A DNA stretch of 22,424 nt from Bryobacterales bacterium. Its GTDB lineage: Bacteria; Acidobacteriota; Terriglobia; Bryobacterales; Bryobacteraceae. Below are positions 1 to 7,797 of this stretch, piece by piece (position 1 is the stretch's first letter; every line of letters starts with the position of its first letter). Below the pieces are notes generated by a model. It worked only from the letters and a program-made list of their open reading frames with translations. It did no database searches and was not told where the DNA came from. Both the position numbers and the translations under genes were made by a program. The stretch is taken from the NCBI GenBank assembly GCA_016789785.1, contig JAEUQE010000138.1, forward strand, positions 1-22,424. Reading direction: 5' to 3'.

Positions 1-1748
1 TGTTCGAGCAGCAGGTGGCGGTGAAGGTGATGAACCGCGAATCGAGCGGCCCGGAGTTGCTGGACCGGTTTCATCAGGAGCGTCAGATTCTGGCATCCCT
101 GGAACACCCGAACATCGCCCGGATCTTCGACGCGGGCAACACACCCGAAGGTTGGCCTTACTTCGTGATGGAGTATGTGCACGGCAAGCCGGTCGACACC
201 TATTGCGACGAGCGGCGGCTGAATGTCAGCGAGCGGCTGCGCCTGTTCCGCGCCGTGTGCGCGGCGGTCCACTACGCCCATCAGCATCGCGTGATCCATC
301 GCGACCTCAAGCCCGGCAACATTCTCGTCACCGAATCAGGCGAGGTGAAGCTGTTGGATTTCGGGATCGCGAAACTGGTTCGGCGCGATTCGGACGTGCA
401 AGCCCTGCTCGAAACACAGGCGGGACTCCGGCTGATGACACCGGAGTATGCGAGTCCGGAGCAAGTGCGCGGCGAAGCGGTAACGCCCGTCACCGATGTC
501 TACGCCCTCGGCGTGATTCTGTACGAACTGCTCACTGGCCGGCGGCCATACCGGCTCAAGAGCCGCGTGTTGCATGAAGTGGTGCGCATCATTTCCGAGG
601 AGCCCGCAATCCGGCCGAGTTCCGCGGTGGTGCGCGAGGAGATCCGTCCGGAGGCAGATGGATCCACAGTGACCATCGCCCCCGGCTTGATCAGCAGTAC
701 ACGAGAAGGTTCTCCAGTGGACCTGCAAAGGCGGCTTTCGGGGGATCTGGACGGCATTCTCCTCAGAGCACTGGCCAAGGAGCCCTTTCGCCGGTATCGC
801 AGCGTCGATGCAATGAGCCAGGACATTGAGCGGCATCTGAACGGGCAGCGCGTGGAGGCATCGGTGGAAGGCGCGCTGGATCGCGTCCTTCGCCGGTTGA
901 ACCGTTACCGCACCGAGGTCCTGCTGAGTCTGGGAATCGGGGTAGCGTGGGTGGCGGGCGGCCTGTCGATCAATCAGACAGGCGCTGCGGCGATCGCGGC
1001 AGCGGTACTTCTGTTGGGCCTCTGGAGAATCGCGACGGACCGGAAGCTCGGGTCGAAGCTGAGTTACCACTTCACCGGGCCGGGGCCGTTTCTCCTTCTG
1101 CTGGCAGTCACTCTGGGGTCGAGTGCCATTCTGCCGCCACCGATTCCGGGCTGGCCTCAGACCTGGCTGTTTCTTGTGGCGAGCGCCCTGGCGGTGGCAA
1201 CAGTTGCACTTTGGTCGATGGCGTGGGTGTGCCGGAGCTACTGGTCGGGCCAGTTACTGTTGCGCACCAGCACGCCGGAAGAACAGGCGGGGGTTCTGCT
1301 GGTGGTTGCGCCACAAGGCCTGATGCAGGCTTGGCGGGCGTTCTCAAGGCGGGGCGACATGGAAGATATGGCGATGGCGGGTCTGTACCTGTCGATGGCG
1401 ATCTACGGCCTCATGGCCACAAGACATGTCGAGTTTCGGGAACGGGGAATCATCCATCGGGGACGCCTGCTGCCGTGGCTTCGCATTGAAGGATACCGGT
1501 GGGAGCGGCCCGACCCGCCCATCGGAATGCTGCGGCTCGATCTCAACGACCGCGGCACAAAGGACGTGATCTGTCTCGAGATGCAACGCCTGTTTGCATT
1601 TCTTCCGCCCATCCGCATCCGTGTTCCCGTGGAGTACCGCCCGGAGATCACCGCGATCCTGGACCGCCACCTGTCGTACTGGCCGGAGGTGGAACCCTCT
1701 CCGAAGTCTGGCGAACTCTCCACGGAAGCGGCGTTCAGAGACAAATAA
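1..1748 (+). CDS. Serine/threonine protein kinase with C-terminal membrane region (5' end outside window)
   Basis: This is a Hanks-type Ser/Thr protein kinase that phosphorylates proteins at the inner membrane. The reading frame is open from base 3, where the first visible residues lead straight into the VAVK motif (invariant Lys at 24-26), so the glycine loop and start codon lie upstream of the window. Visible motifs are HRDLKPGN (catalytic loop, about 297), DFG (357-365) and SPE in place of APE (about 453). The kinase domain ends near base 870. About five hydrophobic segments follow between roughly 915 and 1430. A soluble tail of about 110 residues (GIIHRGRLLPWLRIEGYRW onward) has the look of a small PH-like DUF5673-type domain; that is a resemblance only. 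There are no TPR, WD40 or PASTA repeats. The stop codon abuts a terminator hairpin. The kinase call is firm; its substrate is unknown. Confidence 0.93.
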   Translation, partial: FEQQVAVKVMNRESSGPELLDRFHQERQILASLEHPNIARIFDAGNTPEGWPYFVMEYVHGKPVDTYCDERRLNVSERLRLFRAVCAAVHYAHQHRVIHRDLKPGNILVTESGEVKLLDFGIAKLVRRDSDVQALLETQAGLRLMTPEYASPEQVRGEAVTPVTDVYALGVILYELLTGRRPYRLKSRVLHEVVRIISEEPAIRPSSAVVREEIRPEADGSTVTIAPGLISSTREGSPVDLQRRLSGDLDGILLRALAKEPFRRYRSVDAMSQDIERHLNGQRVEASVEGALDRVLRRLNRYRTEVLLSLGIGVAWVAGGLSINQTGAAAIAAAVLLLGLWRIATDRKLGSKLSYHFTGPGPFLLLLAVTLGSSAILPPPIPGWPQTWLFLVASALAVATVALWSMAWVCRSYWSGQLLLRTSTPEEQAGVLLVVAPQGLMQAWRAFSRRGDMEDMAMAGLYLSMAIYGLMATRHVEFRERGIIHRGRLLPWLRIEGYRWERPDPPIGMLRLDLNDRGTKDVICLEMQRLFAFLPPIRIRVPVEYRPEITAILDRHLSYWPEVEPSPKSGELSTEAAFRDK

Positions 1749-1779
1749 GGCCGGAACCTGGAGGGTGTTCCGGCCTTTT
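1749..1779. terminator. Bidirectional intrinsic terminator between kinase gene and rpoD
   Basis: A perfect 9-bp stem, GGCCGGAAC (1749-1757) with GTTCCGGCC (1767-1775), has a 9-base loop. It is followed by TTTT on the plus strand and, read from the other side, by TTATTT on the minus strand. It begins directly after the kinase TAA stop and lies 47 bases beyond the rpoD stop, so one hairpin can end transcription of both converging genes. Confidence 0.85.
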
Positions 1780-1825
1780 CATGTATGGAGGAGGGGGACT
1801 AAATTCGTCTTGCGCCTTTCGCGGT

Positions 1826-3352
1826 CTACCTCGCCGCGAGCAAGGCTCGCAGATGTCGTGCACGCTCCGGTGAGCGGAGTTGACGGAGAGCTTTCGCCTC
1901 GATCTGGCGAATCCTCTCTCGCGTCACGTCGAATTCCTGGCCGATTTCCTCAAGCGTGTGCTCGCGCTCGCACCCGATGCCGAAGCGGAGGCGGATCACC
2001 TTCTCTTCCTTCGGGGAGAGCGTCTTGAGAATATTGGCCGTTTCGTCGCGCACATTGGAATCGATGACGGCGTCCACCGGGGAGCCGACCCAGCGATCTT
2101 CAATCAGGTCACCCAGGGCGGATTCCCCGTCGCGTCCGACCGGCGTTTCCAAAGACACCGGGTCGCGGGAAATGGTCTTCAGCTTCTGGACCTTCTCCAC
2201 CGGAATGTCCATGCGGCGGCTGATTTCTTCGTTCGTCGGCACACGTCCCAGTTCCTTCTCCAACTCGCGGGTGGCGCGAAGGAACTTGTTCATGCTCTCG
2301 TTCATATGAACAGGGATGCGGATGGTGCGCGACTGGTCCGCGATGGCCCGCGTAATTGCCTGGCGGATCCACCACGTGGCGTAGGTCGAGAACTTGTAGC
2401 CCCGGCGATACTCGAACTTGTCGGCGGCGCGCATCAGGCCGATATTCCCCTCCTGAATCAAGTCCAGAAGGTGGAGGCCCCGATTGACGTACTTCTTCGC
2501 CACCGAGACAACCAGACGCAGGTTTGCCTCGACAAGATCTTTCTTGGCGCGTTCGGCTTCGATCTCCCCGATGCGGATGACCTGGAGGCTGTGCTTCAGT
2601 TCCGCAAGGGTGGCGCCGGCGATCTGCTCGCGGCGCTTCACTTCGCGCTTCAGCTCGCGGATCTTTGCCTGATTGAGGGCCGGCTTCTCCTCGAGACGGC
2701 GAAGCTCGGTGTCGAGATGCGACAGCTCCTCGACGGCCCGCTCAATCTCCTTGGTGAACTCCTTCCAGCGGTGCAGAGTCCAGGGCATGGAGCGGATCAT
2801 GCGAGAGCATTCCACCTGGCTGCGATAGTGCTTCCAGGCCCACTTGCGGCGCAGCTTCTTGTTGCTCGGCGCGATCGCCTGCACTTTTTCTTCCAACTGC
2901 TGCTGTTTCTTACAATTCAGCGTGATTTCGGCGAACTGATTGCGGATTTCCGCGCGGCGCTTGGTGTCCGCGGTGGAGCCTTCCTCCACATCGCCCAGGT
3001 CGACATAGTTGTCCAGCGGCTCGCCCTTCTTGATCAGGTCCGCCCATTCGAGAACCATCATCTGAATACGGGCCGAGCGGCTGAGCGCCTTCTGCATCTT
3101 GAGCTTGCCGCGTTCCATACGACGGGCAAGTTCCACCTCGCCCTCGCGGGTGAGCAGCGGAACCGCTCCCATCTCGCGGAGGTACACGCGAACCGGATCG
3201 TCGGTGTAGATCGACTCTTCGACTTGCTGCGAAGCCTGGAATTCGTCGCCATCCTGCACTTCTTCGGGATGGAAGAATGCGGTATCCTCATCGAAGGGTA
3301 TTCCGAGAGGCTCCTGGCCTTCAGCTATGAATTGATCGTCGTATTGATCCAC
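1826..3352 (-). CDS. rpoD: RNA polymerase primary sigma factor RpoD (sigma-70)
   Basis: This is the housekeeping sigma factor that directs RNA polymerase to -10/-35 promoters. It has 508 residues. Region 1.2 ([21 protein letters not shown]) begins near residue 52. A charged non-conserved insert follows, then region 2 ([42 protein letters not shown]), region 3, and region 4 with the helix-turn-helix near the C-terminus ([20 protein letters not shown]). The acidic N-terminus of about 50 residues is shorter than in E. coli, so region 1.1 appears reduced or absent. The start is GTG at 3350-3352, chosen because a strong Shine-Dalgarno (GGGGGGAGGT, 3361-3370) lies just upstream and homology begins soon after. 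nrdR lies upstream on the same strand, and a 328-base leader separates them. Confidence 0.97.
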   Translation of the reverse strand: MDQYDDQFIAEGQEPLGIPFDEDTAFFHPEEVQDGDEFQASQQVEESIYTDDPVRVYLREMGAVPLLTREGEVELARRMERGKLKMQKALSRSARIQMMVLEWADLIKKGEPLDNYVDLGDVEEGSTADTKRRAEIRNQFAEITLNCKKQQQLEEKVQAIAPSNKKLRRKWAWKHYRSQVECSRMIRSMPWTLHRWKEFTKEIERAVEELSHLDTELRRLEEKPALNQAKIRELKREVKRREQIAGATLAELKHSLQVIRIGEIEAERAKKDLVEANLRLVVSVAKKYVNRGLHLLDLIQEGNIGLMRAADKFEYRRGYKFSTYATWWIRQAITRAIADQSRTIRIPVHMNESMNKFLRATRELEKELGRVPTNEEISRRMDIPVEKVQKLKTISRDPVSLETPVGRDGESALGDLIEDRWVGSPVDAVIDSNVRDETANILKTLSPKEEKVIRLRFGIGCEREHTLEEIGQEFDVTRERIRQIEAKALRQLRSPERARHLRALLAAR

Positions 3353-3359
3353 GTAGACT

Positions 3360-3370
3360 CACCTCCCCCC
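3360..3370 (-). promoter_or_regulatory. Strong ribosome binding site of rpoD deciding a GTG start
   Basis: Read on the minus strand, a run of six G followed by AGGTG sits about 7 bases before the GTG at 3350-3352. It is one of the best Shine-Dalgarno sequences in the window and supports the GTG start. Confidence 0.7.
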
Positions 3371-3547
3371 GCAGGTGTGATGCAATTGAACGGTCGATGT
3401 TCTCGTATCAGGGTCAACAGGCGGCTTGCCTTGGGGATAATGCCCGCGCCAGACGGTTTCCTGTCGTATTCACTCAGTTCTGACTGTTCGCTTCTCTCTG
3501 CCGGGCACTGGGGAAGACACGCAGGGACACCCCGCCGTGCCTCGTCC

Positions 3548-3576
3548 ATCATATCATCATTCCCGCGCGAAGTTAA
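3548..3576 (-). promoter_or_regulatory. Candidate sigma-70 promoter for rpoD
   Basis: On the minus strand, TTAACT (3571-3576, 4 of 6 to TTGACA) and TATGAT (3548-3553, 5 of 6 to TATAAT) are separated by exactly 17 bases. Transcription would start near 3541, giving a 5' leader of about 190 bases before the rpoD GTG. It lies in the largest gap of this gene group, where an rpoD promoter is expected. Prediction by eye only. Confidence 0.42.
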
Positions 3577-3680
3577 CCCCCCAACTGTAAGATGTTTCAG
3601 TTTGGTTCTGGTTACAGGATCTGGCGCGTCCGGAAGGCGAAATTCCGGCAAAAGGGCGTGACAGCCTCGCAGCGAAAGGA

Positions 3681-4142
3681 CTAAACCCTTTTCTTTTGAA
3701 TGATATCCTTCAATTCGGTGAGGAACGCCTCGACGTCCTGAAAATCGCGGTAGACGGAGGCGAACCGGACGTAGGCGATCTTGTCGATCTCGCGTAGCCG
3801 GTCAATCAGCAGTTCTCCTATTTCCGTAGTGGTAATCTCCCGCTCGTTCGCCTCAATCAGTTTTCCTTCTACTCCATCGACGAGTTCTGCAAGCTTACCC
3901 ATACCGATCGGCCGTTTTTCGCAGGCCTTGATCAGTCCCGTAAGAACTTTCTGACGGTCGAACTTCTCGCGGCGGCCGTCCTTCTTCACCACCATGTAGG
4001 GCACCTCGTCGATCCGCTCATAGGTGGTGAACCGCTTCTCGCACTGGAGGCATTGGCGGCGGCGGCGAATCGCGTCGCCCTCCTTGCTTTCCCTTGAGTC
4101 GATGACCTTGTCTTCGAGGAATCCGCAAAAGGGGCACTTCAT
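3681..4142 (-). CDS. nrdR: Transcriptional repressor NrdR
   Basis: NrdR is the zinc-ribbon/ATP-cone repressor of ribonucleotide reductase genes; it senses ATP versus dATP and binds NrdR boxes. The 153-residue length is typical. The N-terminal zinc ribbon uses Cys3, Cys6, Cys31 and Cys34 (MKCPFCG and CLQC). The ATP-cone begins at about residue 47 (PYMVVKKDGRREKFDRQKV) and continues to RFASVYRDFQDVEAF near the C-terminus. The ATG overlaps the stop of the upstream membrane-protein gene by four bases (ATGA), so the two are translationally coupled. No nrd gene is present here, so its targets lie elsewhere. Its place just before rpoD ties DNA-precursor control to a housekeeping locus. Confidence 0.97.
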   Translation of the reverse strand: MKCPFCGFLEDKVIDSRESKEGDAIRRRRQCLQCEKRFTTYERIDEVPYMVVKKDGRREKFDRQKVLTGLIKACEKRPIGMGKLAELVDGVEGKLIEANEREITTTEIGELLIDRLREIDKIAYVRFASVYRDFQDVEAFLTELKDIIQKKRV

Positions 4143-5203
4143 AAACGCTCTATCTCTTCGGTATGGATCAGCTTACGCCACTGGAGGCCTTCCTGCAAAG
4201 CAAGTAGCACGCCAATGGGGATAATGGCGAGAAAAGCCACGGCCCACATGACGATGGCGATCCCCGTAGCCGTTTCAACGGGAATGCGAAAGAACTCTGT
4301 CAGGACCAGCACTGTAGCGACCTGCATGCCCCCGCCAATTCCGGGGATCTGGACCGCGCTCCCGAAGGCGACCACGCCGGCAACGATCAGCGTGTCCATC
4401 AAACCGAACGAGGATGTCGCGGGAAAACTCTTGAAAAGACAAAGGAAACACGCGACAATCACCATCCACTCGGCGAAGGTGTAGCTGACCAGGAGGAACA
4501 CGAACGAGCCCCGGCGGGTGGAACTGGTTCCCGCAAGGAACGCCCTGAGCAGGGGGTCGACCTTGTGTTGGAACTTCTCGGGAAGGACCGAGAGCGCGTT
4601 GGAGAGCCGGTTCTCGACGAACTTCGGAAAGAGCCCGAAGGCGATCAGCATGGCGAGACAGATGGTGCACAGGACACCCACCGTATGGCCACCAGTCTGA
4701 AGCACCCACTGGAGCGAACCTTCGATTTTCGTAGACGAAGAATTGATCTGGCTGAGAGCGAGCGCGAAAAGCAGAAGCACAAAAAGAAGGTCATAGATAC
4801 GCTCGAGAAGCCATACCGCAACCTGGGAGGTAAACGGAAGGTTCTCCTGTTTGGAAATGAGGTAGGGGCGTACGAGCTCTCCGGCTCGCCCAAAAAATAC
4901 TACAGCCGTAAAACCGATCGCCGTCGCCCGGAACATCCCCCAGAAACCTGTGTGAGCCTTGAGCGGGCGGATCATGACCTGCCATCGCAGGACACGCCCG
5001 ACGTAAGAAAGCATCACGGCAACCACGGATGCGGCAAACCAGCCCAAGTGAAGCTGGGAGAAGGTCTGTTCGAAGAGATCCCAGCGGAACGCCTGCTGGC
5101 GGCTGCGGAACCAGAAGAAGACCGCCGCCGCGAAAACCGCCAGGCCGATCAGCAGGTAGACCCCGTTCTTGTTGCGCGGGGACGCCGTTTCAGTGGTAGG
5201 AAT
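4139..5203 (-). CDS. Lysylphosphatidylglycerol synthase TM / UPF0104 flippase-like membrane protein, probable ATT start
   Basis: This is a polytopic inner-membrane protein of the UPF0104 family (the membrane domain of MprF and related proteins), members of which are thought to flip or transfer lipids. Family motifs are visible: YVGRVLRWQVMIRPL, FFGRAGELVRPYL and GIGGGMQ, with about seven to eight hydrophobic segments. The first conventional start (TTG, 5045-5047) lies inside the conserved region and would remove the first membrane helix. The frame stays open upstream to a TAG at 5270-5272 and encodes a good first helix (VYLLIGLAVFAAAVFFWF) followed by FRWDLFEQTFSQL. It contains no ATG, GTG or TTG. 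A strong Shine-Dalgarno, AAGGAGG (5208-5214), precedes an ATT at 5201-5203, which I take as the start (354 residues). An in-frame CTG further in is the alternative. The gene overlaps nrdR by 4 bases. Family call firm, start uncertain. Confidence 0.85.
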   Translation of the reverse strand: MPTTETASPRNKNGVYLLIGLAVFAAAVFFWFRSRQQAFRWDLFEQTFSQLHLGWFAASVVAVMLSYVGRVLRWQVMIRPLKAHTGFWGMFRATAIGFTAVVFFGRAGELVRPYLISKQENLPFTSQVAVWLLERIYDLLFVLLLFALALSQINSSSTKIEGSLQWVLQTGGHTVGVLCTICLAMLIAFGLFPKFVENRLSNALSVLPEKFQHKVDPLLRAFLAGTSSTRRGSFVFLLVSYTFAEWMVIVACFLCLFKSFPATSSFGLMDTLIVAGVVAFGSAVQIPGIGGGMQVATVLVLTEFFRIPVETATGIAIVMWAVAFLAIIPIGVLLALQEGLQWRKLIHTEEIERL

Positions 5204-5207
5204 GGTG

Positions 5208-5214
5208 CCTCCTT
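5208..5214 (-). promoter_or_regulatory. Shine-Dalgarno pointing to an ATT start codon
   Basis: On the minus strand AAGGAGG is followed by four bases and then ATT, in frame with the flippase-like gene. No ATG, GTG or TTG lies between this site and the TTG at 5047 in that frame. The match to the anti-Shine-Dalgarno is near perfect, which is hard to explain unless initiation occurs here. Confidence 0.5.
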
Positions 5215-5277
5215 CGGCTACCTGTTCAGTTTTGTTAACAGAAATCCCTGCGGCAACCCACCAGTCGGACTAAAATG

Positions 5278-5307
5278 GGAACTTCCGATCCAGGACCACT
5301 GTTCGGA
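5278..5307 (+). promoter_or_regulatory. Weak ECF-type promoter candidate upstream of the sigma factor gene
   Basis: GGAACTT (5278-5284) matches the -35 element common to RpoE-like sigma factors. Sixteen bases later comes GTTCGGA, a poor -10. ECF operons are often autoregulated, which makes the location reasonable, but the leader would be over 200 bases long. Low confidence. Confidence 0.2.
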
Positions 5308-5466
5308 TTGCCAGATTCGGTGAACTTCTCATGATAAATCGTCGTTTAGATAACTGGAAGCCGATGACGGGGAAATCGGGCAGGCGGCGGATCGAAAGGC
5401 GGCCTCCCCGGGGCGGACAGGTTCCGCGGACCGCATGGCTTCCGATAGCAGGCAAGGGGTCACGGC

Positions 5467-5492
5467 CGTTTGACGGTCTGTCGTTTGACGGT
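5467..5492 (+). repeat. Direct repeat of 11 bases with 15-base period
   Basis: CGTTTGACGGT occurs at 5467-5477 and again at 5482-5492, separated by CTGT. The pair lies 39 bases before the ECF sigma ATG. Each copy contains TTGACG, close to a -35 element, but no -10 is found at the right distance. It could be an operator for a dimeric regulator on one face of the helix, or a chance duplication. Confidence 0.45.
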
Positions 5493-5530
5493 TGGCCCGG
5501 CGCTCAATTCGTGATTCAGTGGAGAGTTCG

Positions 5531-6190
5531 ATGGCAGCAGCAGTCGCAGCAACGGAAGCAGGAGCCGCCGCAGTATGGCCGTGGCGCACTGACCGGGCTG
5601 GCTGCCTGAACTGGATAAACCGATTGGACCCAGATTCCAGTCTTGTCGAACGTTGTTTGTCCGGCGATGAAACGGCGTGGGAGGACTTGGTCCGAACCCA
5701 CACGCGACGGGTGTATTCGGTGTGCTACCGTTTCACAAACCGCGACCAGGAAGCGCAGGATCTGACGCAGGACGTGTTCCTGCGGGTATTCAAGACCCTG
5801 CGGAGTTTTCGATCCGGAGAAGGTTCGTTCTCGGTGTGGCTGATGCGCCTGACGCGCAATCTGCTGATTGACCACTACCGTAGGACCAAGCAGGACCGGA
5901 CCACGGATTCTATTGAGGAGCAACTGCCCATGCTCGAGGAGACTGCGGCACTCTCAGCCCGGACCGACGGCCTGCTGGCCGGACGGGAAGCGAGCGAAGT
6001 GCTGCAACTGGGCCTGGAGAAGCTCTCGCCAGAACTTAGGGAAACATTGATTTTGCGTGATTTAGAGGAGTTGGAGTATCGGGAGATCGCCGAGGTGTTA
6101 GGCGTTCCGGAAGGTACGGTGAAGTCGCGCTTGAACCGGGGACGGGCGGAATTGGCCCGCATCCTCAGAAAGCACAAGGTGGCGGTATGA
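5531..6190 (+). CDS. ECF (RpoE-like) RNA polymerase sigma factor
   Basis: This is an extracytoplasmic-function sigma factor that would direct RNA polymerase to an envelope-stress regulon. It has sigma-70 region 2 (AWEDLVRTHTRRVYSVCYRF, DLTQDVFLRVFKTL, VWLMRLTRNLLIDHYRR) and region 4 (LEKLSPELRETLILRDLEELEYREIAEVLGVPEGTVKSRLNRGR), joined by an acidic linker, in 219 residues. I chose ATG 5531 over the in-frame TTG at 5492 because GGAGAG lies just before it and because residues before the sigma domain are low-complexity Ala. Its stop overlaps the start of the zinc anti-sigma gene (ATGA at 6187-6190), the standard sigma/anti-sigma arrangement. Inference: it is released when the anti-sigma responds to membrane or wall stress, and it controls the downstream LiaF-like genes. 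Confidence 0.95.
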   Translation: MAAAVAATEAGAAAVWPWRTDRAGCLNWINRLDPDSSLVERCLSGDETAWEDLVRTHTRRVYSVCYRFTNRDQEAQDLTQDVFLRVFKTLRSFRSGEGSFSVWLMRLTRNLLIDHYRRTKQDRTTDSIEEQLPMLEETAALSARTDGLLAGREASEVLQLGLEKLSPELRETLILRDLEELEYREIAEVLGVPEGTVKSRLNRGRAELARILRKHKVAV

Positions 6191-6801
6191 CCTGTTCCGA
6201 TCTCGAACTGGTCCTTTGTGACTACATCGACGGCACCCTTTCGGCGAACGATCGCACGGCGGTAGCGGCGCATCTGGCCGCCTGTCCCGCCTGCGCGGAG
6301 TTGGCGGCGGACGCCGGCGCGGCTGTCCGGTTCATGGAGCGCGCTGCCGTTGTCGAACCCCCGCAAGCCCTGGTAACCAGGATTCTCCAACAGGTTCCGG
6401 CCAAAGCGCCGGTCACCGAACGGGCAAGAGGCGCGTTTGCCCGGCTGTTCGGCCGCGTGTTCGAGCCAGTGCTCCAACCCCGGATGGTGATGGGCATGGC
6501 AATGACGATTCTTTCGTTTGCGATGCTCGGCCGTTTTGCAGGCATTGAAGCACGCCAACTTCGCGCCTCCGACCTTGACCCTGTAAAGATTGTTGAAGCA
6601 ACCGAGGACCGCATTCATCGGACTTGGGTGAGAGCGGTGAAGTACTACGAGAGTCTGCGGTTTGTGTATGAAATTCAGTCGCGACTGCGGGAACTGACCG
6701 ACTCGGAAGAAGAGTCGGCGGCGGCGCAGGATGCGGATCAGTCTCCCAAAGCCGGAACACCGGCGGATCAACCGTCCAAAACAGAGACGGAAAGGAAATA
6801 G
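6187..6801 (+). CDS. Membrane-bound zinc-finger anti-sigma factor
   Basis: This is the predicted partner that holds the preceding ECF sigma factor inactive. The N-terminus carries a zf-HC2/ZAS domain with the Hx3Cx2C motif (HLAACPAC: His29, Cys33, Cys36). A single membrane helix lies at about residues 98-117 (MVMGMAMTILSFAMLGRF). The extracytoplasmic part of about 85 residues has a helical segment (TWVRAVKYYESLRFVYEIQSR) and a charged, low-complexity tail. It has 204 residues. The start overlaps the sigma stop by four bases, which implies coupled translation in a 1:1 ratio. The outer domain matches no sensor family I recognise. Function is assigned from the ZAS motif, the topology and the gene order. 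Confidence 0.9.
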   Translation: MTCSDLELVLCDYIDGTLSANDRTAVAAHLAACPACAELAADAGAAVRFMERAAVVEPPQALVTRILQQVPAKAPVTERARGAFARLFGRVFEPVLQPRMVMGMAMTILSFAMLGRFAGIEARQLRASDLDPVKIVEATEDRIHRTWVRAVKYYESLRFVYEIQSRLRELTDSEEESAAAQDADQSPKAGTPADQPSKTETERK

Positions 6802-6828
6802 CAATTACCGTTCGAAGGGAAGAAGAAG

Positions 6829-7518
6829 ATGGATCCCATTCAAGACAACCCACAAACACCGCCCACCACGCCACCATCGGCGACCGCCTTTTGCCGCGCA
6901 TGCGGCCGGGGACTTTCGCAGGACGCGATTCTCACCTACCAAGGGACTGTATATTGTGCCGACCACATGCCGCGGGTGACGGTTCCACCTGCCGCGACGC
7001 CCACCGGCGCAACTACGGGACTTCCGCAGGATCCCAACATCTCTCCCGGATTGGCCTTTCTACTGGGACTGATCCCGGGCGTCGGCGCGATCTACAACGG
7101 GCAGTACGGCAAGGGCTTCGTTCACGTGCTCATCGCTGGTCTGTTGTTCACGCTGGCCGGAGCGGAGTCCGGGCCCATGGAGCCGCTATTCAGCCTCTTC
7201 ATTCCGGTGTGGTTTTTCTATATGGCCTTTGAAGCCTTCCACACTGCGAAGAAGCGTATCCTCGGCGAACCCGTGGATGAGTTCTCTTCCATCTTCCCGA
7301 ACCAGGCGGGTGCTGGTTTCCCCGTGCTTCCAGTGCTGTTGATCGGTTTGGGCGTGGTTTTTCTCTTGAATAACCTCGATATCCTCAGCATTCGGCGCTT
7401 GATGCCCTATGCTGGCCCGGTCTTCCTGATCTCGCTGGGGTGCTACATGCTGTATGCCCGGGCGAAGTCCAATGCGGCGCTCGGCGCGCCACAGGAGGCA
7501 GGCCATGACCGGCGCTAA
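6829..7518 (+). CDS. Zinc-finger (B-box-like) multi-pass membrane protein with DUF5668/LiaF-like module
   Basis: A membrane protein of 229 residues with a cytoplasmic metal-binding head. Cys22, Cys25, Cys43 and His46 (FCRACGRGL, YCADH) form a small zinc ribbon or B-box-like finger. A Pro/Thr-rich spacer follows, then a TM2-like hairpin (FLLGLIPGVGAIYNGQYGKGF) and a C-terminal two-helix module (PVLLIGLGVVFLLNNLDIL, FLISLGCYMLY) like the DUF5668/LiaF membrane domain. It lies 27 bases after the anti-sigma gene behind a purine-rich GAAGGGAAGAAGAAG ribosome binding site, so it belongs to the same operon. Its last bases overlap the next gene by 14. Exact role unknown; I infer a sensor or adaptor for envelope stress. 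The zinc finger could bind a protein rather than nucleic acid. Confidence 0.82.
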   Translation: MDPIQDNPQTPPTTPPSATAFCRACGRGLSQDAILTYQGTVYCADHMPRVTVPPAATPTGATTGLPQDPNISPGLAFLLGLIPGVGAIYNGQYGKGFVHVLIAGLLFTLAGAESGPMEPLFSLFIPVWFFYMAFEAFHTAKKRILGEPVDEFSSIFPNQAGAGFPVLPVLLIGLGVVFLLNNLDILSIRRLMPYAGPVFLISLGCYMLYARAKSNAALGAPQEAGHDRR

Positions 7519-7783
7519 TTCGCAAAATTCGCTTGTCCGCGCAATCCGCGGCCCCATCCTCCTGATTACGGTCGGCACGTTGTTCAGCATTGACCATTTT
7601 GGGCCGTACAGCTTCGCCAACACATGGCCAGCCTTGCTGATTGTCATTGGAGTACTGAAGTTGCTGGAGCGCGTGGGCCCGTCTGGCCCTCCTCTCGGCA
7701 TGCCACCGTCAGGGATGCCTCCAGCAGGAATGTCATCGTCAGGAATGTCATCGGGCAGCTCGCAGTCCGGGTTTTCGCAGTAG
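7505..7783 (+). CDS. Small DUF5668/LiaF-like membrane protein with Gly/Met/Pro/Ser tail
   Basis: A 92-residue protein with the two-helix LiaF-like module (RGPILLITVGTLFSIDHFG and TWPALLIVIGVLKLLERVG) and little else. The C-terminal 30 residues are a low-complexity repeat of GMPPSGMPPAGM type, without predicted fold. The start is ATG 7505, preceded by GGAGG and overlapping the stop of the previous gene by 14 bases; a longer version in the same frame starts inside the coding part of the previous gene and has no homology. The stop is 14 bases from the next ATG. It is probably co-translated with its neighbours and may pair with their LiaF-like segments in the membrane. Function not known. Confidence 0.78.
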   Translation: MTGANSQNSLVRAIRGPILLITVGTLFSIDHFGPYSFANTWPALLIVIGVLKLLERVGPSGPPLGMPPSGMPPAGMSSSGMSSGSSQSGFSQ

Positions 7784-7797
7784 GTGAGGAGGACATC

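Larger units (their letters stand above)
3353..3680. other. Intergenic leader between nrdR and rpoD
   Basis: This 328-base stretch has no credible gene. It holds the rpoD promoter candidate and ribosome binding site, plus a small hairpin (CCGGAA 3630-3635 with TTCCGG 3643-3648) about 35 bases past the nrdR stop. That hairpin has no T-run after it on the minus strand, so it is a poor terminator. Short ORFs on either strand lack ribosome binding sites. Confidence 0.5.
5204..5530. other. Divergent intergenic region between flippase and ECF sigma factor
   Basis: This 327-base control region separates two divergent genes. It contains the flippase Shine-Dalgarno, an ECF-type -35-like sequence at 5278, and an 11-base direct repeat near 5470-5490. 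A 92-codon ORF begins at 5331 and runs into the sigma gene in another frame. It has no ribosome binding site and low-complexity Arg/Gln/Gly content, so I do not count it as a gene. Confidence 0.5.

Noticed and set aside
3630..3648. Terminator after nrdR
   Set aside because: The 6-bp stem has no T-run on the minus strand, so an intrinsic terminator is not supported.
1880..3661. 593-codon ORF antisense to rpoD
   Set aside because: It mirrors the rpoD coding frame in GC-rich DNA, has no family motifs and runs through the rpoD promoter region. The opposite strand is an unmistakable sigma factor.
5331..5609. 92-codon ORF upstream of the ECF sigma factor
   Set aside because: No ribosome binding site, Arg/Gln/Gly-rich, and it overlaps the sigma gene in another frame.
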